In this document: positions 34,052 to 42,604 of the stretch, piece after piece
How the letters are laid out: each line of letters begins with the position of its first letter
Position numbering within the stretch: position 1 is the first letter of the stretch
Source of the DNA: Burkholderia guangdongensis
GTDB taxonomy: Bacteria; Pseudomonadota; Gammaproteobacteria; Burkholderiales; Burkholderiaceae
Assembly: GCF_013403875.1 (NCBI RefSeq)
Contig: NZ_JACBNX010000027.1
Coordinates: forward strand, 57,770 to 121,769
Length of the DNA stretch: 64,000 bases
Direction: 5' to 3'
Notes under the pieces: model-generated
What the model was told of the DNA's origin: nothing
The model's database searches: none
The model's input: the letters and a program-made list of their open reading frames with translations, nothing else
Made by a program: the position numbers and the translations under genes

Positions 34052-34291
34052 TCAGACATCGAAGACGTGCGACGCCTTCAGTTCGATCCACACCATGCCC
34101 GCTCGCAGCCCTTCGAGCAGCGCTTCGCGCTCGGTCGGGCACGACGGGCCGTGATCGAACGCGTGCCGGAACGGGCCCGCCGGACGGCCATGCTCGACCC
34201 GCACGCGGCAACGAAAACCGCCGTCGCCGGTCGGGATCGTCTCGACCTCGACCGTCCAATCCCCTTCGCGAATGTTGCCTGACAGCGCCAT
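34052..34291 (-). CDS. Small hypothetical protein under an FNR-like promoter
   Basis: A 79-residue protein: GDWTVEVETIPTGDGGFRCRVRVEHG, a short loop, then a REALLEGLRAGMVWIELK helix-strand. It looks like a compact beta-sheet protein of unknown function, typical of small Burkholderia stress genes. GGGAGA lies about 7 nt before ATG 34291; earlier in-frame ATGs would overlap the promoter. It is the first gene of a probable operon with the HPF-like gene. Confidence 0.65.
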   Translation of the reverse strand: MALSGNIREGDWTVEVETIPTGDGGFRCRVRVEHGRPAGPFRHAFDHGPSCPTEREALLEGLRAGMVWIELKASHVFDV

Positions 34292-34340
34292 GCCGCTCTC
34301 CCGCATCCTGCGCGGATGCCCTGCCGCATCCATGCCGCTC

Positions 34341-34381
34341 AGCATAGGACGATGCGCGGCGGCACCATTGACCCACGTCAA
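34341..34381 (-). promoter_or_regulatory. Class II FNR-type promoter
   Basis: TTGACCCACGTCAA (34368-34381; same form on both strands) matches TTGAT-N4-ATCAA at 8 of 10 fixed positions and is perfectly symmetric in its arms. On the minus strand the -10 hexamer TATGCT (34341-34346) has its centre 31 bp from the centre of the box. That is the spacing of FNR class II promoters, where the site is near -41.5. It would drive the genes at 34291 and 33972. Confidence 0.6.
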
Positions 34382-34564
34382 CGGAGTGTCCGCACGGCGC
34401 GCTTGAGCGGAATTTGAACCGAGTTTGAACCGAGTCAACGCGCGGGCCGCGCCGCGGTCCAATGGTCAGAACCGGTGCGCGGCGCGCATGTCGCGCGTCA
34501 CGCGGGGCCGCCCCGCCGCGGCGCGCACCGGAGCCGCACGGGGCCTCGAACGATGGAACGCGCG

Positions 34565-35014
34565 ATGGCATTGATTGCGAATCTGGACGGCGCGCGCGAC
34601 CTGTACCGGCTCTGTTTCGTCCGCGCGCCGTGGGCGTATTTCACGTGCCTGCCGCTCGACGAGCAGGCAGGCGAAAGCTGGGCCGCGGTTCCGTATCAGG
34701 ACTCGGCGAAACCGCCTTACAGCGATTCACGCACGCAGATCCTCAAGGTCGCGTTCGACGGGCCGCTGCTGCCGCCCGAGGCCGGGCGCCTCGCGTATGC
34801 GTGCAGCGTCGAGCAGATCAACAACGGCGCCGCGCCGTGGCTGCGCAGCGAGAATTTCTTCAACGGCCATGCGCTGCGCATCATGGGCGGTGCGTCGCTG
34901 CAGGCGTTCGTCGAAACGATCGAGTCGGCGGGTGGGTCGGTCTACGGGCCGCTCGGCTGGGCCGAGCTGCCGCCGTGGGAAACGCCGGACGAACCGCTCG
35001 GCTCGACCGGTTAG
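34565..35014 (+). CDS. Hypothetical protein
   Basis: A 149-residue soluble protein of unknown family: LYRLCFVRAPWAYFTCLPL, then ILKVAFDGPLLPP and a C-terminal GPLGWAELPPWE. It looks beta-rich, with no signal peptide or membrane helix. ATG 34565 follows a GGAA; ATG 34553 is an alternative. It is divergent from the FNR-promoter operon and lies 44 nt from the convergent DUF488 gene. GC3 is in line with its neighbours, so it is probably real. Confidence 0.6.
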   Translation: MALIANLDGARDLYRLCFVRAPWAYFTCLPLDEQAGESWAAVPYQDSAKPPYSDSRTQILKVAFDGPLLPPEAGRLAYACSVEQINNGAAPWLRSENFFNGHALRIMGGASLQAFVETIESAGGSVYGPLGWAELPPWETPDEPLGSTG

Positions 35015-35058
35015 GGCCGGCTCCCGCTCATCACCGTGGCAGGCGCTGGGCGCACGGC

Positions 35059-35457
35059 TCAGGAAACGTCCGGCTCGATCGCCGCGCCGCGCTCGGCGAG
35101 CAGCGCGCGCAGCACGCCGCGATGGCAATGCTGCTCGTTCTCGCAGTAGCAGCCGATCGAGAAATGCGTGGTCGCCGACAGCGCGGCGAGCAGGTCCAGC
35201 ACCTTCGGCGCGTCGCCGTGCGCCATCTCCGCGCGGAAATGGCGCACGAACGCGCGCCAGTCGGCATCGGTCTCCGCCGCCTGCGCCTGCGCGACCAGCT
35301 CGGGGCTCGGCGACAGCGTCGGCAGCCACACGTCGTAATAGTCGCGCGACGCGAATTCGCTCTTCGGCACGCCGCGCGGCGGGCGGCGCACCGTGCCGAT
35401 CCGCAGCCCCTCGCCGGGCGCGCGCGGCGACCCCAGCCGGACGATTCGTATGCTCAT
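35059..35457 (-). CDS. DUF488-family protein
   Basis: A 132-residue protein. Family features are IRIVRLGSPRAPGEGLRIGTV at the start, a YYDVWLPTLSPS segment and a C-terminal FSIGCYCENEQHCHRGVL with a cysteine/histidine cluster. DUF488 proteins are small, often stress-linked, and of unknown function. GGGAG stands about 9 nt before ATG 35457. Confidence 0.8.
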   Translation of the reverse strand: MSIRIVRLGSPRAPGEGLRIGTVRRPPRGVPKSEFASRDYYDVWLPTLSPSPELVAQAQAAETDADWRAFVRHFRAEMAHGDAPKVLDLLAALSATTHFSIGCYCENEQHCHRGVLRALLAERGAAIEPDVS

Positions 35458-35526
35458 CGGATCACGCTCCCGCGTTTTCGGCACGCGATGCCGGACATCG
35501 TACCGCCGCGCCGGCCGCCGCCCGGT

Positions 35527-36723
35527 TCAGACGCCGCTCTTCAGCACCGCGGCGATCGCGTCGGCGACGATCCCGACGTTCGAATCGTTCAGCCCCGCGA
35601 CGCACATCCGGCCCGAGCGCAGCACATACACGCCGTGCTCGTCACGCAGCGCCGCGACCTGCGGCTCCGTCAGCCCGGTGTACGTGAACATCCCGCGCTG
35701 CTTCACGTAGCGCGTCAGCGCCTCGCCCTGCACGTGGTCGCGCAGGCCGTCGTGGATCGTCTGGCGCATCCGCGCGATCCGGCGGCACATCGACGCGAGC
35801 TCCTCCTCCCATTGCCGGCGCAGCGCGGGCGAGCTCAGCACCGCCGCGACGATCTGCGCGCCGTGCAACGGCGGGCTGCTGTAGTTCGAGCGCACCGCGC
35901 TCGCGAGCTGGCCGAGCACGCGGGCGGCCGCGTCCGCATCTTCGCAGACGACGGACAGCCCGCCGACGCGCTCGCCATACAGCGAGAAATTCTTCGAGAA
36001 CGAGTTCGCGATGAACGCCGGCAGCCCGCGACGCGCGATTTCGCGCACCGCGAACGCATCGGAATCGAGGCCCGCGCCGAAGCCCTGGTACGCCATGTCG
36101 ACAAACGGCAGCAGCTCGCGCGTCTCGAGCACGTCGATCAGCTTCTGCCACTGCGCCTCGTCGAGATCGACGCCGGTCGGGTTGTGGCAACACGCGTGCA
36201 GCAGCACGACGCTGCCCTTCGGCAGCGCGTCGATCGACGCGAGCATCACGTCGAACTTAAGACCGCCCGTCGCCGCGTCGTAGTACGGGTACGTGTTCAC
36301 CGTGAACCCGGCGCGCTCGAAGATGAAGCGGTGGTTCTCCCAGCTCGGATCGCTCAGCCACACCTGCGCGTTCGGGAAGTAGCGGCGGATGAAATCCGCG
36401 CCGACCTTCAGCGCGCCAGAGCCGCCGAGCGTCTGCACGGTCGCGATGCGGCCGGCCGCGCGCGCCGGATGATCGGCGCCGAACACGAGCGACTGCACGC
36501 CGTCGCGGTACGCGTCCATGCCGACCATCGGCAGATACGGCTTCGCGCCGATCTTCAGCGCGGCCTCGGCGTCGCGCACCGCGTGCATCACCGGGATCTG
36601 GCCGTCGGCATCGAAATAGATGCCGATGCTCAGATTGACCTTCCGGCTGCGCGGATCTTTCTGGAAATTCTCGTTGAGCGTGAGAATCGGGTCGCCCGGA
36701 TAGGCGTCGACGTGTTCGAACAT
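35527..36723 (-). CDS. tyrB: Aromatic amino-acid aminotransferase
   Basis: A 398-residue fold-type I transaminase of the aspartate/tyrosine class. The PLP lysine is K244 in NSFSKNFSLYGERVG; other marks are HACCHNPTGVD and the N-terminal FEHVDAYPGDPI. It interconverts Tyr/Phe/Asp with their keto acids. It lies 46 nt after the amino-acid permease gene on the same strand, which points to uptake and transamination of aromatic amino acids. AspC-type specificity cannot be excluded by eye. Confidence 0.9.
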   Translation of the reverse strand: MFEHVDAYPGDPILTLNENFQKDPRSRKVNLSIGIYFDADGQIPVMHAVRDAEAALKIGAKPYLPMVGMDAYRDGVQSLVFGADHPARAAGRIATVQTLGGSGALKVGADFIRRYFPNAQVWLSDPSWENHRFIFERAGFTVNTYPYYDAATGGLKFDVMLASIDALPKGSVVLLHACCHNPTGVDLDEAQWQKLIDVLETRELLPFVDMAYQGFGAGLDSDAFAVREIARRGLPAFIANSFSKNFSLYGERVGGLSVVCEDADAAARVLGQLASAVRSNYSSPPLHGAQIVAAVLSSPALRRQWEEELASMCRRIARMRQTIHDGLRDHVQGEALTRYVKQRGMFTYTGLTEPQVAALRDEHGVYVLRSGRMCVAGLNDSNVGIVADAIAAVLKSGV

Positions 36724-36769
36724 GGCGTGACCTGACAGGGTAAGGAAAAAAACGCGTGGACTGCGTGCT

Positions 36770-38155
36770 TTATTGTGCCGACGCGCCGTCGCGCAGCGCA
36801 TAGACGGCATTCTTCGGACGCAAACGATACCCGACGCCGAGCACCGCGAGCCAGACCGGAATCAGGTACACGGACAGACGCAGATCCGGCGTCAGATACA
36901 TCACGACGAGAATGCCGGCCATGAACGCCAGGCAGAAGTAATTCGTGAAAGGATAGCCCAGACTCCTGAAGCGCGTCTGCTGTCCGGCGTCGCGCTTGGT
37001 CTGGCGGAACTTCAGGTGGATCAGCGTGATCATCGACCAGTTGATCACGAGCGCCGACACGACGAGCCCCATCAACACCTCGAACGCCTTGCCCGGCATG
37101 AAGTAGTTGACGAGCACGCACACGCCGGTCGCGAGCGCCGATGCGCCGAGCGCCGCGAGCGGAATCCCGCGGCGGTTCACCGACAGCAGCGCGCGCGGCG
37201 CATTGCCCTGCTGCGCGAGGCCGTACAGCATCCGGCTGTTGCAGTAGACGCCGCTGTTGTACACCGACAGCGCGGCCGTCAGCACGACGACGTTCAGCAC
37301 GTTCGCGACGATGTCGCTGGACAGCGCATGGAAGATCAGCACGAACGGGCTGCCGCCGGACGCGACCTTCTCCCACGGATACAGCGACAGCAGCACGCCG
37401 AGCGCGCCGATGTAGAAGATCAGGATCCGGTACAGCACCTGATTCGTCGCGCGCGGAATGCTGTGCGACGGATCGTCCGCTTCGGCGGCCGTGATGCCGA
37501 CGAGCTCGAGCCCGCCGAACGAGAACATGATCCCGGCCATCGCCATCACGAGGCCCGACACACCGTTCGGGAAGAACCCGCCGTGCCGCCACAGATTCGA
37601 GAAGCCGGCCTCCGGGCCCGCGTGGCCGGTGATCAGCAGGTAGGCGCCAAACACGATCATCCCGAGAATCGCGACGACCTTGATGATCGAGAACCAGAAC
37701 TCGGTCTCGCCGTACGATTTCACGCTCGCGAGGTTGATCGCGTTGATCACGACGAAGAACACGAGCGCGGAGATCCAGGTCGGCACGCCGGGCCACCAGT
37801 AATGCACGTAGATGCCGACCGCCGACAGCTCGGCCATGCTGACGAGGATGTACAGCACCCAGTAGTTCCAGCCGGACAGGAAGCCGGTGAAGTGGCCGCA
37901 GTATTTGTCGGCGAAATAGCTGAACGAGCCGGCGACCGGCTCGTCGACGACCATCTCGCCGAGCTGGCGCATGATGAAAAACGCCACGATGCCGGCGAGC
38001 GCGTAGCCGAGCAGCACCGACGGACCCGCCATCCTGATCGTCTGCGCGATGCCGAGGAACAGCCCCGTGCCGAGCGCGCCGCCGAGCGCGATCAGCTGGA
38101 TGTGGCGATTCTTCAGCCCGCGCTTCAGGCCGTCGCTTTCATGTCCGGAAACCAT
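36770..38155 (-). CDS. Amino-acid permease (APC family, AroP/PheP-like)
   Basis: A 461-residue transporter with twelve predicted helices. The opening RGLKNRHIQLIALGGALGTG and the helix 8-9 region are those of the AAT family of proton symporters. Linkage with the aromatic aminotransferase suggests an aromatic substrate. GGAG lies 5 nt before ATG 38155. It is divergent from an Lrp-type regulator, which probably controls it. Confidence 0.9.
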   Translation of the reverse strand: MVSGHESDGLKRGLKNRHIQLIALGGALGTGLFLGIAQTIRMAGPSVLLGYALAGIVAFFIMRQLGEMVVDEPVAGSFSYFADKYCGHFTGFLSGWNYWVLYILVSMAELSAVGIYVHYWWPGVPTWISALVFFVVINAINLASVKSYGETEFWFSIIKVVAILGMIVFGAYLLITGHAGPEAGFSNLWRHGGFFPNGVSGLVMAMAGIMFSFGGLELVGITAAEADDPSHSIPRATNQVLYRILIFYIGALGVLLSLYPWEKVASGGSPFVLIFHALSSDIVANVLNVVVLTAALSVYNSGVYCNSRMLYGLAQQGNAPRALLSVNRRGIPLAALGASALATGVCVLVNYFMPGKAFEVLMGLVVSALVINWSMITLIHLKFRQTKRDAGQQTRFRSLGYPFTNYFCLAFMAGILVVMYLTPDLRLSVYLIPVWLAVLGVGYRLRPKNAVYALRDGASAQ

Positions 38156-38375
38156 GTCTTCTCCATTCTGTCCGCCTGTTGCGGAGGCGGTGCGCCTTCG
38201 GTGTGCCGGGCGCTGTTTTGCTTTGCCGGCGGCCGTTCGTGGGGCCGCCGGGTCGGGGGACTGCACCGAAGCCCAGTTTAGCTTCGCGGCCGCGAAATCG
38301 GGTTTCGTCAACCGCACATGCAAACCCTACATTATGAGATAAGATTGCATCCAGGAGACAGATGAGGAAATAAAG

Positions 38376-38849
38376 ATGCCTGAACCGGTTCTCGACCGCA
38401 TCGATCGGCATCTTCTCGCGCTGTTGCAGGAAAACGGGCGCGCGTCGAACCTCGAGCTCGCGAAGGGGGTCGGGCTGTCGCCCGCGCAGACGCTGCGCCG
38501 CCACCGGCGGCTCGAGGAGATCGGCGCGATCCGGCGCTACGAGACGCGCCTGAACGCCGATACGCTCGGCTTCGGCGTCACCGCGTTCGTGCACGTGACG
38601 ATGGAGCGCGGGCACATCCGCGACCTGTCGAAGTTCCAGAAGCTCGTGTCCGATCTCGCGCAGATCCAGGAATGCTTCTCGGTGACGGGCGACATCGACT
38701 ATGTGCTGAAGGTCGTCGCGCGCGATCTGAAGGGGCTGTCGACGTTCCTGCTCGAAACCCTGATGCGCATCCCCGGCGTGAGCGGCGTACATTCGAGCGT
38801 GTGCCTCGACGAAATCAAGTGCACGTGCGCGATGCCGCTCGAAGCGTGA
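38376..38849 (+). CDS. Lrp/AsnC-family transcriptional regulator
   Basis: A 157-residue regulator: helix-turn-helix (LLALLQENGRASNLELA ... SPAQTLRRHRRL) followed by the RAM ligand domain (FVHVTMERGH, CFSVTGDIDYVLKVVARDL). A GAGGAA Shine-Dalgarno stands 6 nt before the ATG. The 220-bp divergent region with the permease holds an AT-rich segment at about 38325-38350 that may carry the promoters. It likely senses an amino acid and controls the permease-aminotransferase operon. Confidence 0.92.
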   Translation: MPEPVLDRIDRHLLALLQENGRASNLELAKGVGLSPAQTLRRHRRLEEIGAIRRYETRLNADTLGFGVTAFVHVTMERGHIRDLSKFQKLVSDLAQIQECFSVTGDIDYVLKVVARDLKGLSTFLLETLMRIPGVSGVHSSVCLDEIKCTCAMPLEA

Positions 38850-38963
38850 CGCGCGCGCGGGTGTCCCCAAATAACCTGATATCCGTCAAAATAGAACCTC
38901 GCAGCAGCAGAACGCACTCGCTACGCTCTGTCCTTTGCCGGACCACAAAACAGGAGACACGCC

Positions 38964-40670
38964 TTGGAGCTCGAGCACGATCGCCCGCACTTTCGCTTCT
39001 GGCCCAAGGGCCTGCCGCGGACCCTCACGATGCCGGCCACGTCGATGTGGCACAACCTGAAGACCAGCGCCGAGCGCTACCCCGACAAGCTCGCCATTGC
39101 GTTCCTCGGCAGCGAGATGACGTACGGCGAGCTCGCCCGCCAGGTGGAGGCGCTGGCCGGCGCGCTTCACGCGCTCGGCGTCGGCCGCGGCGATCGCGTG
39201 CTGCTGGACATGCAGAACTGCCCGCAGCTCGTGGCCGCCCATTTCGCGATCCTGCGCGCGAATGCGGTGGTCGTGCCGGTCAACCCGATGAACAAGGCCG
39301 AGGAGATCAAGCACTACATCAGCGATTCGGACGCGAAGGTCGCGATCACCACCGGCGACCTGGCCCCCGAACTCGCGAGCGCCAGCAACGCGCTGCCCGA
39401 CGGGCAACGGCTCTCGCATCTGATCGTCACCCAGTTCACCGACGCGTTCGATGCGAACGCGACCGGCGACGAGGCGCCGGTGCCCGGCTGGCGCGACTGG
39501 CTGCTCACGCGCCATCCGCTGCCCGCGCTGGACGGCGGCCAGGCGATCGCGTGGGCCGACGCGCTGTCCGCCGGCCACACGCCGCCCGAGCACACCGTGG
39601 GCGCGCACGACATGGCGCTCCTGCCGTACACGAGCGGCACGACCGGCCTGCCGAAAGGCTGCGTCCATCACCACTCGAGCCTGATGCACAACGCGCTCAG
39701 CGGCATGATCTGGGGACAGGTTCATCCGGAGAGCGTCGCGCTGGTGGTCGTGCCGATGTTCCACATCACCGGCATCGTCGCGGTGATGCACGCGCTGATC
39801 GTCGCGTCGGCCGCGCTGGTCATCATGCCGCGCTGGGATCGCGACATGGCGGGGCGGCTGATCTCGCGCCGCAAGATCACCACGTGGACCAACATTCCGA
39901 CGATGGTGATCGATCTGCTCGCGAGCCCGAATTTCGCGAGCTTCGACCTCAGCAGCCTCGCCTATATCGGCGGCGGCGGCGCCGCGATGCCGCAGGCGAT
40001 CGCACAGCGGCTGCTGGATCAATACGGGCTGAACTACATCGAAGGCTACGGGCTGACCGAAACCGCCGCGCCGTCGCATTCGAATCCGCTGCAGCGGCCG
40101 AAACAGCAGTGCCTCGGCATTCCGTTCATCGGCTCCGACTCCCGGGTCGTCGACCCCGACACGCTGCGGGAGCTTCCCGTCGGCGAATCGGGCGAGATCA
40201 TCACGCACGGGCCCGAGGTATTCGAGGGCTACTGGAAACGGCCCGACGCGACCGCCGCATCGTTCGTCGAGTTCGAAGGCAAGCGCTTCTTCCGGACCGG
40301 CGACATGGGCAAGATGGACGAAGACGGCTACTTCTTCATCACCGATCGCCTGAAGCGGATGATCAACGCGAGCGGCTACAAGGTGTGGCCGGCCGAGGTC
40401 GAGCTGCTGATGTTCAAGCACCCCGCGATCCAGGAAGCGTGCGTGATTTCGATGAAGGATCCGTATCGCGGCGAATCGGTGAAGGCCGTCGTCGTGCTGC
40501 GCCCCACTCACCTGGATACGACCGAGCAGCAGATCATCGACTGGTGCCGCGAGAACATGGCCGTCTACAAGATCCCGCGCACCGTCGAATTCGTCGACGC
40601 GCTGCCGAAGAGCGCGAGCGGCAAGGTGCTGTGGCGCGTGCTGCAGGAACACGAAGACGCGCCGAAGTGA
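38964..40670 (+). CDS. AMP-forming acyl-CoA ligase (long-chain fatty acid type)
   Basis: A 568-residue ANL-superfamily enzyme. The P-loop is YTSGTTGLPKG; later motifs are YGLTET, then FRTGDMGKMDEDGYFFITDR and the catalytic lysine region PKSASGKVLWR. It activates a carboxylate to its acyl-CoA. The start is TTG at 38964, with AGGAG 8 nt upstream and no ATG in frame close by. It lies 114 nt after the Lrp-type gene. The chain length is unknown. Confidence 0.9.
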   Translation: MELEHDRPHFRFWPKGLPRTLTMPATSMWHNLKTSAERYPDKLAIAFLGSEMTYGELARQVEALAGALHALGVGRGDRVLLDMQNCPQLVAAHFAILRANAVVVPVNPMNKAEEIKHYISDSDAKVAITTGDLAPELASASNALPDGQRLSHLIVTQFTDAFDANATGDEAPVPGWRDWLLTRHPLPALDGGQAIAWADALSAGHTPPEHTVGAHDMALLPYTSGTTGLPKGCVHHHSSLMHNALSGMIWGQVHPESVALVVVPMFHITGIVAVMHALIVASAALVIMPRWDRDMAGRLISRRKITTWTNIPTMVIDLLASPNFASFDLSSLAYIGGGGAAMPQAIAQRLLDQYGLNYIEGYGLTETAAPSHSNPLQRPKQQCLGIPFIGSDSRVVDPDTLRELPVGESGEIITHGPEVFEGYWKRPDATAASFVEFEGKRFFRTGDMGKMDEDGYFFITDRLKRMINASGYKVWPAEVELLMFKHPAIQEACVISMKDPYRGESVKAVVVLRPTHLDTTEQQIIDWCRENMAVYKIPRTVEFVDALPKSASGKVLWRVLQEHEDAPK

Positions 40671-40898
40671 TCCCTGCTCGTCGCGGGCGCGGCCGGCGTG
40701 TCTGCTGCCGCGCCCGCGCGCTCGCGGCGTCCCGCCCTCTCCCCGATATCGATTCGTAATCCAACGGAAAGCATTCCGACTCCACAGCTTCATACGGCCC
40801 TGTTTCAATGCGCGTGCTCGCCGAACCGGTTCCGCGTTCGGTCGAATCCTGCCCCGGCGCGCCGCCGGGGCCGCCGAAACACCCCTGGAGTCTCTACG

Positions 40899-42572
40899 AT
40901 GCTTCGCCAAGCCTTGCTCGTCACCGCCTGTGCCGGCGCCGCGATCGCGCTTTTCGCGTGCGGCGGCAACGACATCTCGACGCCCGCGCCGGTGTCCGCG
41001 CAGGACGCGCTGCAAACCGCCACGCCGATCAAGCACGTCGTCGTGATCTACGGCGAGAACGTGTCGTTCGACCACTACTTCGCGACCTACCCGAACGCGA
41101 CGAACCCGTCGGGCGAACCCGCGTTCAAGGGCGCGACCGGCACGCCCGCCGTGAACGGGCTGTCCGGCTCGCTGCTCACCGCGAACCCGAACTTCACGAA
41201 CACCGCGAACGGCACCGACGCCGCGAATCCGTTCCGCCTCGACCGCACGCAGGCCGCGACCGCCGACCAGAACCACGCGTACACGGCCGAACAGCAGGCC
41301 GAGGACAACGGCCTCGCCGACCTGTTCCCGAAATACACCGGCAAGGGCACCGCCGGCGGCGCCGGCGCGTTCGGCACGAAGGGCCAGGTGATGGGCTACT
41401 TCGACGGCAACACCGTGACCGCGCTGTGGAACTACGCGCAGCGCTTCGCGATGAGCGACAACACGTACACGTCGAACTACGGCCCGTCCACGCCGGGCGC
41501 GCTGAACCTCGTCAGCGGCCAGACGAACGGGATGCAGATCGTGAAGACGTCGAAGGCGCCGTCGACGCTGGCCGCGACGTCGTACTACATCAATGACGGC
41601 AAGGGCGGCCTCACGATGATCAACGACGTCGATCCGGGCTACGACACGTGCTCGAGCACGACCGACCAGGCGATGATGTCCGGCAAGAACATCGGCGATC
41701 TGCTGAACGCCGCGAACGTCACGTGGGGCGGCTTCATGGGCGGCTTCAACCTGTCGACGGTCAACGGCAACGGCACGACCGGCTGCCAGCGCAGCACCAT
41801 CGCGACCGCGGTGAACGCCGCGACCGCCGACTACATTCCACACCACAACTGGTTCCAGTACTACAAGTCGACGTCGAACCCGCTGCACACGCGGCCGAGC
41901 GCGGTCGCCGCGATCGGCTCGAGCGTCGAGGCCGATGGCAAGACGGCCGAGCCCGCGAACCACCAGTACGACACCGACGACTTCTTCGCGGCGGTCAAGG
42001 CCGGCAACTTCCCGTCGGTCAGCTTCCTGAAGGCGCCGGCCGCGCAGGACGCGCACGCCGGCTACTCGGATCCGCTCGACGAGCAGGCGTTCGTCACGAA
42101 GGTCGTGAACTTCCTGCAGCAGCAGCCCGACTGGCAGAACACCGCGGTGATCGTCACGTATGACGACTCGGACGGCTGGTACGACCACGTGTACGCGCAG
42201 CCGACGAGCGCGTCGTTCGACGCGGTCGACCAGCTGAACGGCAATGGGGTGTGCGGCAGCGGCGCCGCGCTGGCCGGCGTGAACGGCCAGCCGGTCAACG
42301 GCCGCTGCGGGCCGGGCATCCGGATTCCGCTCGTCGTGATCTCGCCGTGGGCGAAGCAGAACTATGTCGATCACACGATGCTGAATCAGACGTCGGTCAC
42401 GCGCTTCATCGAGGACAACTGGCTGGGCAGCCAGCGTCTAGGCGGCGGCTCGTTCGACGCGAGCGCGGGCGACCTGCGCAACCTGTTCGACTTCAGCGCG
42501 AAACCGAACACCGCGGCGCTTTATCTCGACCCGACGCTCGGCACGCAGGTCAGCACGCCGCCGGCGAACTGA
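40899..42572 (+). CDS. Phosphoesterase-family lipoprotein (phospholipase C/acid phosphatase type), cassette A
   Basis: A 557-residue exported protein. The signal peptide ends in a lipobox (LFAC, C about 22), so it is probably a lipoprotein. The catalytic domain is PF04185-like: HVVVIYGENVSFDHYFATYP near the start, IVTYDDSDGWYDHVY in the middle and RIPLVVISPWAKQNYVDH with the final metal ligands. The family includes phospholipase C and AcpA-type acid phosphatases. The next gene, 32 nt on, encodes a diheme peroxidase; the same pair recurs at 57390-59938. TGGAG lies 8 nt before ATG 40899. Confidence 0.85.
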   Translation: MLRQALLVTACAGAAIALFACGGNDISTPAPVSAQDALQTATPIKHVVVIYGENVSFDHYFATYPNATNPSGEPAFKGATGTPAVNGLSGSLLTANPNFTNTANGTDAANPFRLDRTQAATADQNHAYTAEQQAEDNGLADLFPKYTGKGTAGGAGAFGTKGQVMGYFDGNTVTALWNYAQRFAMSDNTYTSNYGPSTPGALNLVSGQTNGMQIVKTSKAPSTLAATSYYINDGKGGLTMINDVDPGYDTCSSTTDQAMMSGKNIGDLLNAANVTWGGFMGGFNLSTVNGNGTTGCQRSTIATAVNAATADYIPHHNWFQYYKSTSNPLHTRPSAVAAIGSSVEADGKTAEPANHQYDTDDFFAAVKAGNFPSVSFLKAPAAQDAHAGYSDPLDEQAFVTKVVNFLQQQPDWQNTAVIVTYDDSDGWYDHVYAQPTSASFDAVDQLNGNGVCGSGAALAGVNGQPVNGRCGPGIRIPLVVISPWAKQNYVDHTMLNQTSVTRFIEDNWLGSQRLGGGSFDASAGDLRNLFDFSAKPNTAALYLDPTLGTQVSTPPAN

Positions 42573-42604
42573 TCGCCATCGGGCGTTCGTTTCACGATAC
42601 CAGC

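Noticed and set aside
38886..42374. 1162-codon open frame on the minus strand across the CoA ligase and phosphoesterase genes
   Set aside because: Low-complexity Arg/Val/His-rich translation over two well-supported genes on the other strand.
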